The position numbers and the translations under genes are program-made. DNA of 64,000 nucleotides, taken from contig OY760143.1 of the NCBI GenBank assembly GCA_963663245.1, forward strand, positions 1,798,001-1,862,000, in the 5' to 3' direction. Below, piece by piece: positions 34,355 to 43,566 of the stretch. Every line of letters begins with the position of its first letter. The first letter of the stretch is position 1. The notes beneath the pieces were generated by a model, which was not told the DNA's origin, ran no database searches, and saw only the letters and a program-made list of their open reading frames with translations. Origin of the DNA: JAFGVL01 sp963663245. GTDB taxonomy: Bacteria; Bacteroidota; Bacteroidia; Bacteroidales; Paludibacteraceae.

Positions 34355-35113
34355 TTAGATAGAAAATTTAAAAAAGCCAATTACACCCCAATAGATAGTA
34401 TACAAAACACTTTTAATCAAACCTAGTTTTTGATATTTATAATAAAATAAAAACTGAGGCTTAATAAGCTTTTTTTTATTTCCTGTTGTAGAATTATCTA
34501 ATACACGATAGCTTGCAATGATATTCTGATTTCCATATGCTTTTCCTGCTAAAGTCACAATATCTAACCAGAAAGCATAATCATCACGAATGCTCTTAAG
34601 TTCTTCTTTCAAATAAATCTTTCCAAATTTTTTTGTGTCATATAAACCAGATAAACACCCTATGTGATTTGTCATTTGCATATTATGTACGCTTATTTCT
34701 GTAAGGACTCTTTGTGGGCGTAGAATTTCTTTTGAAGATTCATCAATTCTTCTATAGCATGCACAAACAACTACTGCATCCTTTTCTTTCATCAAATTAA
34801 GTTGTGATTCTAAAAAATTAGAATCCCAAAGATCATCCGCATCTAACAATGCAATATATCTACCTTTTGCTTGTCTTATTCCATTATTACGAGCTGCTGC
34901 TGAGCCTGCATTAGCTTGAGAAAGCAACCTAATACGTTTATCTTTTTCAGCATAAGCTTTCACAACTGATGGACCATTATCTTTGGAGCCATCATCAATC
35001 ACTATCATTTCCCAATTTGGATATGTTTGTGAAATCACACTATCTATTGTTTCTCCTACATATTTTACTCCATTATACATAGGAGTAATGATGGAAACTA
35101 ATTCTTCTTGCAT
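34355..35113 (-). CDS. Family 2 glycosyltransferase (polysaccharide operon)
   Basis: The 252-residue protein starts VSIITPMYNGVKYVGETIDS and has EMIVIDDGSKD, the ARNNGIRQAKG helix and the metal motif LLDADDLWD at about residues 88-96. No membrane helix beyond a short hydrophobic C-terminus is present. It adds one sugar to the lipid-linked repeat unit on the cytoplasmic face. Sugar and linkage are unknown. It overlaps the next upstream gene by 16 nt (35098-35113), so translation is probably coupled. Confidence 0.9.
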   Translation of the reverse strand: MQEELVSIITPMYNGVKYVGETIDSVISQTYPNWEMIVIDDGSKDNGPSVVKAYAEKDKRIRLLSQANAGSAAARNNGIRQAKGRYIALLDADDLWDSNFLESQLNLMKEKDAVVVCACYRRIDESSKEILRPQRVLTEISVHNMQMTNHIGCLSGLYDTKKFGKIYLKEELKSIRDDYAFWLDIVTLAGKAYGNQNIIASYRVLDNSTTGNKKKLIKPQFLFYYKYQKLGLIKSVLYTIYWGVIGFFKFSI

Positions 35114-35835
35114 TGATTTAGTTTATATTTTAAATAAAACAAAGTTAACTCCTTAAACATTATAAAACGGCCTCTAATTTTAATATATAGGCTTCTATTA
35201 CTTCTATTAAATTTTGTAGAAATATTAGTCAAAGCCATATCATGTCTTCTATATAACAATAACTGTTCTTTACAAAAATACACATTTCCAATTATCTCAG
35301 CAACCAAACCAATCCATAAATCATGACCAATTTCCCGTGTTTTTGGAAAAGGCAATGAATAATCTAATATTTTTCTATTAAATGCCATACAAGTCCCAAA
35401 ATATGTACTTCTAAGCATATTTTTTACGACACCTAAACCTGAACCATAATATTCAAAAAAAGATGGGTTTATTTGATTTAGAAATTCATCAACTACAATA
35501 GCATCTGTTATTACTAAATCATAATCTTTCAAATAATGAAGACAGCATCCATATTTATTAGGTAACCAAACATCATCTTGATCCGATAAAAAAATAAATT
35601 CTCCTTTAGCATGTTTTAATGAATTCTCAAAATTTTTAATTGGGTTACGATAGTTTGCATTTAAAATTTTAATTCTCTTATCTCCAACAGCTTTAATCTT
35701 CTCTATAGTTAAGTCAGTTGAATTATCATCTGAAATAATTACTTCATCACCCTCTCCTATCTGTGACAATATAGAATTAAGTTGTTCTTGGATAAATTCT
35801 TCTCCATTATATGTTGCAATACAAACTGAAACCAT
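35098..35835 (-). CDS. Family 2 glycosyltransferase, rhamnosyltransferase-like
   Basis: The 245-residue protein starts MVSVCIATYNGEEFIQEQLNS and has DEVIISDDNSTD and the motif FLSDQDDVWLPNKY, typical of GT2 enzymes annotated as rhamnosyl- or alpha-L-sugar transferases. I place the start at the ATG at 35835; an in-frame TTG at 35850 would overlap the upstream gene. It works in assembly of the repeat unit. The donor is unknown. Confidence 0.87.
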   Translation of the reverse strand: MVSVCIATYNGEEFIQEQLNSILSQIGEGDEVIISDDNSTDLTIEKIKAVGDKRIKILNANYRNPIKNFENSLKHAKGEFIFLSDQDDVWLPNKYGCCLHYLKDYDLVITDAIVVDEFLNQINPSFFEYYGSGLGVVKNMLRSTYFGTCMAFNRKILDYSLPFPKTREIGHDLWIGLVAEIIGNVYFCKEQLLLYRRHDMALTNISTKFNRSNRSLYIKIRGRFIMFKELTLFYLKYKLNQCKKN

Positions 35836-35842
35836 TTTCTTA

Positions 35843-36685
35843 TCAATCAATTTTCCACAAATATTTAAATGTAATAAAGCTATAAGGTCGTTTCTCTCTA
35901 GTTAAAATCTGTTTTAATAGACGTAAAATCAATTTTAATTTATATGTTATAACAGAAATAATTCCCAACAATTTTGAAAATCTGTATTCTGAACTTAGAA
36001 TAGAAATATATCGTTCACTACTCATTTTATTTTTATAATCACGTACTGCTAAATCATGAGATAGAGTAACATTCATAAGGTAAAATGAGAACCCACTATT
36101 ACTTAATCTATTGAAAACATAAAAATCTAATTGATCAAGCGGAAATTCAAGTGAAAATCTACCAATTTCATCTAAAGCTTTAACAGAGATTAAGGCTGCT
36201 GAATTAAATGCTTGTATAGTTTTATTCTTGATAAACCCAGCATTGTAAATATTATGCATTTTCAGCCAAGGCCCAAACAATGAATTATACGATGTAGGAG
36301 ATAAATGAAATTCTTTATTTTGAAGCTTAGGAATTATCGCAGCTACATCTTTATTCATACCTAAAGCAATGTTCAATTGTTCAAAATACTCTTTAGTTAA
36401 ACATGTATCCTGATCTAACAATAGTAACCAATTATGCTTACACTCTATTGCTCTTTGTAAAGCATAGTTATAAGGACCTACTAACATATTATTAGTCGTT
36501 GCATTCACCAGCTCATAATTATTTTTATTCTCAATTGTTTGTTCCGGTGAATTATTATAAACTAAAAACTCATGATTACATGATAAAGTAGATATATTTT
36601 CACATAATGTTTTATATGTTAAACTATCTTCAATTTTAGTTTTGTACAATACTAATACAATTTGTATAGAGTGTTTTTCCAGCAT
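35843..36685 (-). CDS. Family 2 glycosyltransferase, WcaA/rhamnosyltransferase-like
   Basis: The 280-residue protein begins IQIVLVLYKTKIEDSLTY and has FLVYNNSPEQ and the metal motif LLLLDQDTCLT. LDQLDFYVFNRLSNSG then replaces the usual acceptor segment of rhamnosyltransferase-like GT2 proteins. The C-terminus is basic with a hydrophobic helix, fitting membrane association. The gene is 1 nt downstream of the GT-B gene at 36687. Donor and linkage are unknown. Confidence 0.85.
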   Translation of the reverse strand: MLEKHSIQIVLVLYKTKIEDSLTYKTLCENISTLSCNHEFLVYNNSPEQTIENKNNYELVNATTNNMLVGPYNYALQRAIECKHNWLLLLDQDTCLTKEYFEQLNIALGMNKDVAAIIPKLQNKEFHLSPTSYNSLFGPWLKMHNIYNAGFIKNKTIQAFNSAALISVKALDEIGRFSLEFPLDQLDFYVFNRLSNSGFSFYLMNVTLSHDLAVRDYKNKMSSERYISILSSEYRFSKLLGIISVITYKLKLILRLLKQILTREKRPYSFITFKYLWKID

Positions 36686-36686
36686 T

Positions 36687-37769
36687 TTAATCTTTTTTAG
36701 GCAAAACTAAAGAATAAAAATATTTTTCTTTATTATTTGCCAAAATAGCTTTTAGAATTTTATTATTTATTTCACTCTTACGAGGAAGCATATTGTCAGA
36801 AACATCAGTATATGAAATATGCTCATAGCCTAAATAATAAAAGTCACCTATTTCTTTATAATCAACAACAGGAGTTAAACCATAATATAAATATTCTAAA
36901 AGTTTTGTCGGCGCAGCAACTCTATTGAGTACATGATTCTCTCTTAGTATAAAGCCAAAATGAGACAAGCTATAATAAGTAGAAAGTTCATTTGGTTTTG
37001 CAGTTCTTACTAATATTCTTTTTTTAGATAAATTAAAATCAGCAATTTTCTTTTCAGCCTCTTCAACCTGCCCTGTAAGTATAATGTATCGATAATTGGG
37101 ATTCTCTAATTTTTGAATAACTTTTAAAACATCATCAAACCTCTGCCATTTTATTAAACTCCCAGAATACACAAATACAATATCTTTGGAGCTTATCCCA
37201 AGTTCATCACGAAGAAGATTTATTTTATCTGAGTCAGCATCCAGAAGGAACTGCTTATTAATTATTGGATAAACTATATTATTGGGGGTTATTTTTGAAT
37301 ATTTTTCATTAAGATAATCACACATTGATTTTGTCACACACACTGTAAGGTCTGCTCTACTTGCCAAGAGCTTCTCCACTAAACCTAAAATATACGCAGG
37401 AATCTTCTTTTCATAGAAAGACAATTCTTCTGGTACAGCACCATGTACATCCCAGATAACTTTTTTATCCTTCTTTATTGAGAATAATAATGTCCACAAG
37501 TAGTTATATAATGATTGAATATAATATATACTTGACGTTTTAAGCGTTTTTCTTATCTGAAAATAATGCAAAAAAAGATTTGCATTAATTGTCGTTAAAT
37601 TATTGCTTGTCTTTTTAATATTTAATTTAAAATTTCTCAAAAAAGAAACAGACAAATAAATTCGTTCTACGTCTACAAAAACGTCATCAATATTTTTTAC
37701 TCTAACATAAAATCCATCTTGTAAGTCCTTATTTGCAGGATAAGATGTAAAAAAAATTATTTTTGCCAT
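36687..37769 (-). CDS. GT-B fold glycosyltransferase (GT4-like)
   Basis: The 360-residue protein has a diverged N-terminal half (KIIFFTSYPANKDLQDGFYVR) and a clearer C-terminal nucleotide-sugar domain: IVFVYSGSLIKWQRFDDVLKV, YIILTGQ and NRVAAPTKLLEYLYYGLTPVV. The last has the glutamate of the retaining GT4 EX7E region. It lies in the middle of the repeat-unit operon. The N-terminal acceptor half is poorly conserved, as expected for strain-specific genes. The sugar is unknown. Confidence 0.82.
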   Translation of the reverse strand: MAKIIFFTSYPANKDLQDGFYVRVKNIDDVFVDVERIYLSVSFLRNFKLNIKKTSNNLTTINANLFLHYFQIRKTLKTSSIYYIQSLYNYLWTLLFSIKKDKKVIWDVHGAVPEELSFYEKKIPAYILGLVEKLLASRADLTVCVTKSMCDYLNEKYSKITPNNIVYPIINKQFLLDADSDKINLLRDELGISSKDIVFVYSGSLIKWQRFDDVLKVIQKLENPNYRYIILTGQVEEAEKKIADFNLSKKRILVRTAKPNELSTYYSLSHFGFILRENHVLNRVAAPTKLLEYLYYGLTPVVDYKEIGDFYYLGYEHISYTDVSDNMLPRKSEINNKILKAILANNKEKYFYSLVLPKKD

Positions 37770-37799
37770 AAATGGTCAGTTTAATGTTTATTTCAATAC

Positions 37800-38939
37800 T
37801 TAATACTCTGTTCCGTCAATATGATATGGACTTTGAATAAAATTATAATTTACTCTTTCATCAAATGAAGGAAATTCACCTTTTAGACTATAAATTATAT
37901 AATTAGTATAGGGGATATATCTAAAATCTTTTGTAGTTATTCTAGCCGTCGATAAAACTAGATAGAAAAAAATTAAAGTACTTACTATAATTTTATTTCT
38001 ATTTGATAATAGCATAAAGATATAACCTATTGCACAAATATAGAATATTTCGAAGAAAATTAATATTCTTGAAAAAAGAGCAAACGATAACGCTATTCTA
38101 AATAATAATAAATAAAAGACAGATAACATAAATACTAATCGTCCAAACTTAAATTCGCTAATAATCCTATCTTTAAAATAAAGAAGAACTATAAATCCAA
38201 AAATCCGTACGAATAAACCTAAAGAAATTATTTTGCTTTCAAAATCACCCAAGTTTAAATTATTATTAAAGCTATCAATGTAAAACAACATTTTATAACC
38301 AACTACCGGCATATTATTTGCGACAAGCTCCATAAAATTTAACACATTTTTTTGCGAAGCAAAAAGCACATTAATCACAACAAATAGTATGATTACTGTT
38401 TTCTTTTTAAAGTCAACATTATACAAGAAATATAGAGGTAGAACTATAATAGCAGAACTATGAAAGTAAAATGCAATTATAGTACATAGAAGAAATTTAA
38501 TAAAATCTCTTCTATATATATATATAGTAGAGTATGCGAAAATTGCATAAACAATTAAATTTCGCATGGGATTATCTACGAACATATACAAGCCTGGCGC
38601 AACAATAAACATCATTAAACAAAATAACAATGGCACACCAAGACGTTTATAAACAAAAAAGAAAATGGCTAAAAGAATGACTTTAAGACCAATGAAAAAT
38701 GGCCAAAATCCAACTCCAATAAAACTAAAGAAGTCGTTAAGGTATTTGTATGCTATTTCCTTTTCATAAAGAACTTTATGCGAATAAAACAATTCATACA
38801 CACGCCAATCACTTCCTGTCATATAACCAAAACATAAAATAGAAGATATTACCATAAAAGCAAATACCTCAAGCGATTTGGTTTGCTTAATAAATGATAA
38901 TAAAAAACAGAATACAACAAGAAATACGTATGCAAACAT
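37800..38939 (-). CDS. EpsG/Wzy-like polysaccharide polymerase
   Basis: The 379-residue protein has about ten to eleven membrane helices and the opening layout of EpsG-family proteins, with YMTGSDWRVYELFYS after the second helix and a PMRNLIVYAIFAYSTIYIYRRDFIKFLL segment broken by loops. It shows no cytoplasmic domain. Wzy/EpsG proteins join lipid-linked repeat units on the periplasmic side. In an operon with Wzx and Wzz-like genes, the Wzy role is the best reading. The coding sequence is visibly very AT-rich, as is common in such loci. Confidence 0.83.
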   Translation of the reverse strand: MFAYVFLVVFCFLLSFIKQTKSLEVFAFMVISSILCFGYMTGSDWRVYELFYSHKVLYEKEIAYKYLNDFFSFIGVGFWPFFIGLKVILLAIFFFVYKRLGVPLLFCLMMFIVAPGLYMFVDNPMRNLIVYAIFAYSTIYIYRRDFIKFLLCTIIAFYFHSSAIIVLPLYFLYNVDFKKKTVIILFVVINVLFASQKNVLNFMELVANNMPVVGYKMLFYIDSFNNNLNLGDFESKIISLGLFVRIFGFIVLLYFKDRIISEFKFGRLVFMLSVFYLLLFRIALSFALFSRILIFFEIFYICAIGYIFMLLSNRNKIIVSTLIFFYLVLSTARITTKDFRYIPYTNYIIYSLKGEFPSFDERVNYNFIQSPYHIDGTEY

Positions 38940-38952
38940 CTTAAAAATTCAA

Positions 38953-40089
38953 TCAGGGTTTAGATATATTTTTTAATCCCTCAACAATACGCTTACAGGC
39001 ACTTCCATCACCGTATGGATTATGAAGTTTACTCATCTTCTCATAATCATCGCTATTTGTTAATAGATTTAAAGTTTCTTTAACTATTCGTTCTCGGTGA
39101 GAACCAACAAGAATTACAGTTCCTGCCTCTAAAGCTTCTGGTCGTTCAGTTGTATCTCTCATAACCAAAACAGGCTTACCTAAACTTGGAGCTTCTTCTT
39201 GAACACCTCCACTATCAGTAATAATCAGCTTAGAATGATTCATTAGCCAAACAAAAGCTGGATATGATAAAGGTTCAATTAAGTCTATATTTTTTACATC
39301 TTGTAATATTTCATAAACTGGTTTTTGAACATTTGGATTAAGGTGAACAGGGTATATTATTTGAACATTCTTTTTGTTTTCAGCAATATCCTTCAAACCA
39401 GAACATATTTCTATAAATTTACTACCAAAATTCTCTCTCCTATGACCAGTTACTAGTATTAAATCTTTATTCAGATCAATTATTTTTTTTAGATTTTCAA
39501 TTTCTTCATTAAAGTAATCTACTTTGCACACTTTATCTACACTAAAATATAATGCATCAATCACAGTGTTTCCAGTAATAATAATTATATCTGATTTAAT
39601 ATTTTCATCTAAAAGATTTTGCTGTGCCTGAGCTGTTGGTGCAAAATGAATATCTGTAACTCTACTAGTAATTTGTCGATTCATTTCTTCTGGAAATGGG
39701 GACCATTTATCATTTGTTCTTAATCCAGCTTCAACATGACAAATCTTAGTTCCAAAATAAAACGATGCAAGAGCACTTACCATTGTAGTAGTAGTATCTC
39801 CATGAACAAAAACATAATCTGGTTTAAAATTATCTAAAACAGCTTTCATCTCTAGAATAATACTCGCAGTTAACGTATTTAAGTTCTGATCAGGTTTCAT
39901 TAGATTCAAGTCATAATCAGGTACGACTTCGAAAAATGTGAGTACTTGATCTAACATTTCACGATGCTGTGCTGTAACACAAACCTTTACATCGTATATC
40001 TCAGGATGTTTTTGGAATTCTATTACCAAAGGAAGCATTTTAATGGCTTCAGGTCTAGTCCCAAAAACTAATAGTATTTTTTTTCTCAT
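38953..40089 (-). CDS. wecB: UDP-N-acetylglucosamine 2-epimerase, non-hydrolysing
   Basis: The 378-residue GT-B fold enzyme has GTRPEAIKMLPLV, FVHGDTTTTMVSA, CHVEAGLRTNDKWSPFPEE, VTGHRRENFG and TDSGGVQEEAPSLGKP. It interconverts UDP-GlcNAc and UDP-ManNAc. With the TviB/WecC-type dehydrogenase at 23472, the locus could make UDP-ManNAcA. I chose the ATG at 40089; an in-frame TTG lies 6 nt upstream. The length matches E. coli WecB (376). Confidence 0.95.
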   Translation of the reverse strand: MRKKILLVFGTRPEAIKMLPLVIEFQKHPEIYDVKVCVTAQHREMLDQVLTFFEVVPDYDLNLMKPDQNLNTLTASIILEMKAVLDNFKPDYVFVHGDTTTTMVSALASFYFGTKICHVEAGLRTNDKWSPFPEEMNRQITSRVTDIHFAPTAQAQQNLLDENIKSDIIIITGNTVIDALYFSVDKVCKVDYFNEEIENLKKIIDLNKDLILVTGHRRENFGSKFIEICSGLKDIAENKKNVQIIYPVHLNPNVQKPVYEILQDVKNIDLIEPLSYPAFVWLMNHSKLIITDSGGVQEEAPSLGKPVLVMRDTTERPEALEAGTVILVGSHRERIVKETLNLLTNSDDYEKMSKLHNPYGDGSACKRIVEGLKNISKP

Positions 40090-40117
40090 TTTCAAATCAA
40101 CTTATTTTTTTTTAGAA

Positions 40118-40933
40118 TTATATAGCATTTAACCTTTTCAAAATGTTTTTTTTATAAAGATTTCTTACAATTTTATTTGGTAATAGATACAAAACTATTG
40201 TTTTTATTCTAAACCTTAGTATAGATAATAAATGTTGTATTTTCCATTTCAGAGTTTTGTTAATGCCCTGTATTTGACCCATTTCAGATAAAACTATTAA
40301 TGGATTTGTTGCTGAAAGACCTTCTTCATATTCATAATTACAGACTGTCAATGGAATATATTGATATTTATAACCCAATTTATATGCTGTATAAAAGAAT
40401 AACCTGTCTGCACAAATTTTATAATTTACATCAAAATGCATCTTCTGCAAAAGGGCTGTTTTCACAAAAAAAGCTTGATGAGAAGTAGGCATATAATTGT
40501 CGATAGATAAAGGAGATGCTTTTTTAAGATATTTACCGATACTTAAAACCCATTGCATATCTCCATAAACTAAAAATGAATTTTCATCCGATAAACTTAG
40601 AAAATCTTTGATTGTATGTTTTGTATAGAAAGAGTCTCCCGCATTCATAAAATTAACCCACTCCCCTGTCGCCATATCAATTCCCTTATTCATAGCATCA
40701 TATATTCCTTTATCAGCTTCACTTTTCCAAATAAAATCAATATTAGAAAACTTACCTCCTTTAATTATATAATCATATTTTCTAATTATATCTAACGATT
40801 TATCTGTGCTTACTCCATCAAGAATAATGTATTCAATATTACTGTATCGCTGGTTCAAAACACTAAGCATAGTTTGCTCTAGTGTTTTTTCAGCATTACG
40901 AACTACAGTTATTACAGTTATTTTTGAATTCAT
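40118..40933 (-). CDS. Family 2 glycosyltransferase, WcaE-like
   Basis: The 271-residue protein starts KITVITVVRNAEKTLEQTM and has YIILDGVSTDKS and SEADKGIYDAMNKGIDMATG. The metal motif is read as FMNAGDSF in place of DxD, the form shared by WcaE-type transferases of colanic acid synthesis. A basic C-terminal helix (FRIKTIVLYLLPNKIVR) suggests membrane contact. It follows wzx by 13 nt and precedes wecB. The sugar transferred is unknown. Confidence 0.88.
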   Translation of the reverse strand: MNSKITVITVVRNAEKTLEQTMLSVLNQRYSNIEYIILDGVSTDKSLDIIRKYDYIIKGGKFSNIDFIWKSEADKGIYDAMNKGIDMATGEWVNFMNAGDSFYTKHTIKDFLSLSDENSFLVYGDMQWVLSIGKYLKKASPLSIDNYMPTSHQAFFVKTALLQKMHFDVNYKICADRLFFYTAYKLGYKYQYIPLTVCNYEYEEGLSATNPLIVLSEMGQIQGINKTLKWKIQHLLSILRFRIKTIVLYLLPNKIVRNLYKKNILKRLNAI

Positions 40934-40946
40934 TAATAATATATTT

Positions 40947-42305
40947 CTATTTATTCCAGAGACCAGTAGCCTTTTGTTTTATTAACTCACGATATTGCTT
41001 TGTATAAATAATTGCACTAAAAAAAAGGATAACAGTCTGCGCCCATAACACTCCTGAAACACCAAATGCTTTCCCCATATATATTGCTAATGGAACATAA
41101 GAAAGAGTACCAAGCATTGCCACATAAAACTGAAGTCTAATTTTTCCAACACCATTCAAAAAATAGGTCATTATATTGTGCCAATTAAATATTGAAACGT
41201 ATGCTGCACAAGCAATAGATAGATATATTGTTATTGAGCTTCCTATTTCTACCCCTACCCAAAAACTATAGACAAATGATGACACTAAAATCATCCCCAC
41301 TGTCCCTATTAGAGATAGTATCCAAAACAATATTATTTTCCTCATCACGTTTCCAATCCAATCAAAGTCTCCTTTTGTATATGCATCAGTATATGCATTC
41401 CAAAGTGGAGTTAGGACAATCATAAACCCCATTGTTACAACATTAAAATATTTAAAGGCAATATTATAAATGGTAACTTCTTCTGGACCAAACAGTTGAG
41501 CAATAATAATATTCGATGTCGTAAAAAGAATCATAATACTAACTTGAATTACAAAAAAAACAACCCCAAGGCCTAATAAATCTTTAGTGTGGTTCAAATT
41601 AACACTTTTAACTGAAGGTAATAAGTAACGATACTTACCATAAAAAGTTATAAAATAAGCGACAACATAAACTAATACAGGAGCAGCAGAAAAAACAACA
41701 GCCACATAGAGCAATGAGCCAGATGCTGTTACCTTAGTAAGCATATAAATTACAGCTAAAGAGAACAAGGAACCTAAGGTACCCATCAATTCAACAACAG
41801 CAGAGCGTTGAGTTGCATAATACAATGCAATAACAACTTTAAATATGAATTGTAATCCAAAAAATGCTATTGTGATAAAAACCACGCGTCCTAATACCAT
41901 AGAACTTATTTCAGAAGTATTAAAAACTGAATTCCAATTAACAAACTTATAAAGCCCAACTGATATGAGTATTATTAAACAGACAATTCCTGCCAATAAG
42001 AAAAGTGTAGTGCTGATATAAATTTTAGCTTTTTGTTTATCTCCTTCTGCAAGGGCTTCGGTGAGTTTGTTGCGTAAACCATTAGTTAAACCAATATCAA
42101 AATAACTAATCCATGCGAGCATTGAAAACAAAGTCAACCAAATCCCATATTCTACTTTTGACAGGTAACTCAGAGTCAATGGCACTATAAGTAGAGAAAC
42201 TCCAATACTGATGGCCTTAAATATAACAGAATATAAAATATTGCGTTTTGTAGCAACACTTCTAGTAGATCCTTGTGTAAAGATTTTTTTTATAAATTTT
42301 ATCAT
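40947..42305 (-). CDS. Wzx-type flippase (polysaccharide biosynthesis C-terminal domain family)
   Basis: The 452-residue protein has twelve to fourteen membrane helices. It starts ATKRNILYSVIFKAISIGVS and LIVPLTLSYLSKVEYGIWL, the usual opening of the MOP/Wzx exporter family, followed by SYFDIGLTNGLRNKLTEALAEGDKQKAK. It flips the undecaprenyl-linked repeat unit across the inner membrane. It is the first large gene of the operon running to 31189. A 20-codon frame ends on its start (ATGA overlap). Confidence 0.92.
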   Translation of the reverse strand: MIKFIKKIFTQGSTRSVATKRNILYSVIFKAISIGVSLLIVPLTLSYLSKVEYGIWLTLFSMLAWISYFDIGLTNGLRNKLTEALAEGDKQKAKIYISTTLFLLAGIVCLIILISVGLYKFVNWNSVFNTSEISSMVLGRVVFITIAFFGLQFIFKVVIALYYATQRSAVVELMGTLGSLFSLAVIYMLTKVTASGSLLYVAVVFSAAPVLVYVVAYFITFYGKYRYLLPSVKSVNLNHTKDLLGLGVVFFVIQVSIMILFTTSNIIIAQLFGPEEVTIYNIAFKYFNVVTMGFMIVLTPLWNAYTDAYTKGDFDWIGNVMRKIILFWILSLIGTVGMILVSSFVYSFWVGVEIGSSITIYLSIACAAYVSIFNWHNIMTYFLNGVGKIRLQFYVAMLGTLSYVPLAIYMGKAFGVSGVLWAQTVILFFSAIIYTKQYRELIKQKATGLWNK

Positions 42306-42364
42306 ATTCTACTTCTGTTTATCAATATTCGTATATTCTTGATAAAACTTCGATATTTATTCAT
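42302..42364 (-). CDS. Candidate 20-codon small gene overlapping the wzx start
   Basis: On the minus strand an ATG at 42364 opens a frame of 20 codons, MNKYRSFIKNIRILINRSRI. It is preceded 6 nt upstream by AAGGAG (42371-42376), one of the few clear Shine-Dalgarno sites in the window. Its TGA stop shares bases with the wzx ATG (ATGA). An in-frame ATG at 42385 would give 27 residues. The peptide is basic and isoleucine-rich. It may couple translation to wzx, or be the relic tail of a lost gene. I recognise no homologue. Confidence 0.45.
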   Translation of the reverse strand: MNKYRSFIKNIRILINRSRI

Positions 42365-42465
42365 CTCAGGCTCCTTGTTAATCATCTTATATAAGAAATT
42401 AGAAAAATGCTAAGAAAACAAAAATAATCCTATGCAATCTAATAGAAGCAATTAAAAAATAAACC

Positions 42466-42481
42466 TACTAGCTATCTAGTA
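42466..42481 (-). terminator. Weak hairpin after manA
   Basis: TACTAG and CTAGTA face each other across four bases. A short spacer then leads to a T-run on the minus strand. The stem is only 6 bp, so transcription from manA may partly read into wzx. Confidence 0.35.
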
Positions 42482-42497
42482 AAAAGTCTTTTTTTTG

Positions 42498-43469
42498 CTA
42501 TTGGACTCTTACCTCTAAAATCTCAACTAATCCTTTTGACTCCAAATCTAGCCTACATATCTCAGATGGCACCAAAATAGTATCACCCTTACTCATATCT
42601 TCTCTTCCAACCTCCCAGCTGATCACACAGGAGCCTTCCAAACACATCAATACAACAAAAGATTCTATTTCTGAGTAGTCTCTAATTATTGACTTATCAA
42701 ATGACAGTAAATTAGTTATAAAACATTCACAACTAACTAATGGAGTAGAATGGTTAATAATTTTCTTATATTGAATCTTAGAGTCCAATTGATTCTCAAA
42801 ATCAATAGTTTCTAAAGCTTCTTTGACATGAAGTTGGCGAGGATTACCATCTTCATCAAGACGATTATAATCATAGATTCGATAAGTTACATCACTTGTT
42901 TGTTGCACCTCAGCCAAGAGAATACCTTTTCCTATTGAATGAACTAAACCGGCAGGAATATAAAAAACATCTCCAGCAGAGACTTTTACTTTTTTGAGAA
43001 CGGTATCTAAGGTATTATCTGCTAAATGCTTCTGGTAATCTTCTTTAGACATTGGTTGATTAAACCCTACAACAAGCTCTGCTCCTTCTTCGGCATCAAT
43101 CACATACCACATCTCCGTTTTACCAAATAGACCCTCTTCCTCTACCATTTCATCTGTAGGATGAACTTGTATAGATAGTTTCTCATTAGCATCAATAAAC
43201 TTAAATAATAATGGAAACATAAAGCCATACTTTTCGAACACCTTTCCTCCTACTAGCTCATCCATATAGACTTCTAATAGGTCATTAATAGTATTTCCAG
43301 CTAAATCTCCATTTACAACAACAGATTCTTCTCCTACTACACCTGAAAGCTCCCAGCTTTCACCTATAGCCTTATCATCAGTTTTCTTTTTATGTAATAC
43401 AGTTTCCAATTTTGCACCACCCCAAATACGGTGTTTTAATATTGGTTCAAATTTAAAAGGATATAGCAT
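42498..43469 (-). CDS. manA: Mannose-6-phosphate isomerase, class I (short form)
   Basis: The 323-residue cupin has FEPILKHRIWGGAKLE at the N-terminus, zinc ligands in SIQVHPTDEMVEEE and the base-containing GLVHSIGKGILLAEVQQ with TYRIYDYNR. The enzyme interconverts mannose 6-phosphate and fructose 6-phosphate. The short form is that of Bacteroidota and Firmicutes. It may feed GDP-mannose or mannose derivatives to the polysaccharide locus just downstream, though it also serves general metabolism. A terminator separates it from the AsmA/PD40 operon upstream. Confidence 0.93.
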   Translation of the reverse strand: MLYPFKFEPILKHRIWGGAKLETVLHKKKTDDKAIGESWELSGVVGEESVVVNGDLAGNTINDLLEVYMDELVGGKVFEKYGFMFPLLFKFIDANEKLSIQVHPTDEMVEEEGLFGKTEMWYVIDAEEGAELVVGFNQPMSKEDYQKHLADNTLDTVLKKVKVSAGDVFYIPAGLVHSIGKGILLAEVQQTSDVTYRIYDYNRLDEDGNPRQLHVKEALETIDFENQLDSKIQYKKIINHSTPLVSCECFITNLLSFDKSIIRDYSEIESFVVLMCLEGSCVISWEVGREDMSKGDTILVPSEICRLDLESKGLVEILEVRVQ

Positions 43470-43517
43470 ATTATCGTGTTCTTAATGCCGTAAAAGTACA
43501 GTTTTAAATTCACAAAA

Positions 43518-43544
43518 AAAAGCTATCAGGAGGCTGGTAGCTTT
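43518..43544 (-). terminator. Terminator of the AsmA-PD40 operon
   Basis: AAAGCTATCA and TGGTAGCTTT pair with one wobble around a 7-nt loop. The minus strand continues into a run of Ts. Confidence 0.75.
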
Positions 43545-43566
43545 GAAGTTATAAACATAGGCACTA

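Noticed and set aside
34355..36685. Three consecutive GT2 genes suspected to be fragments of one broken gene
   Set aside because: Each has its own complete N-terminal motif and metal site, so they are three separate enzymes.
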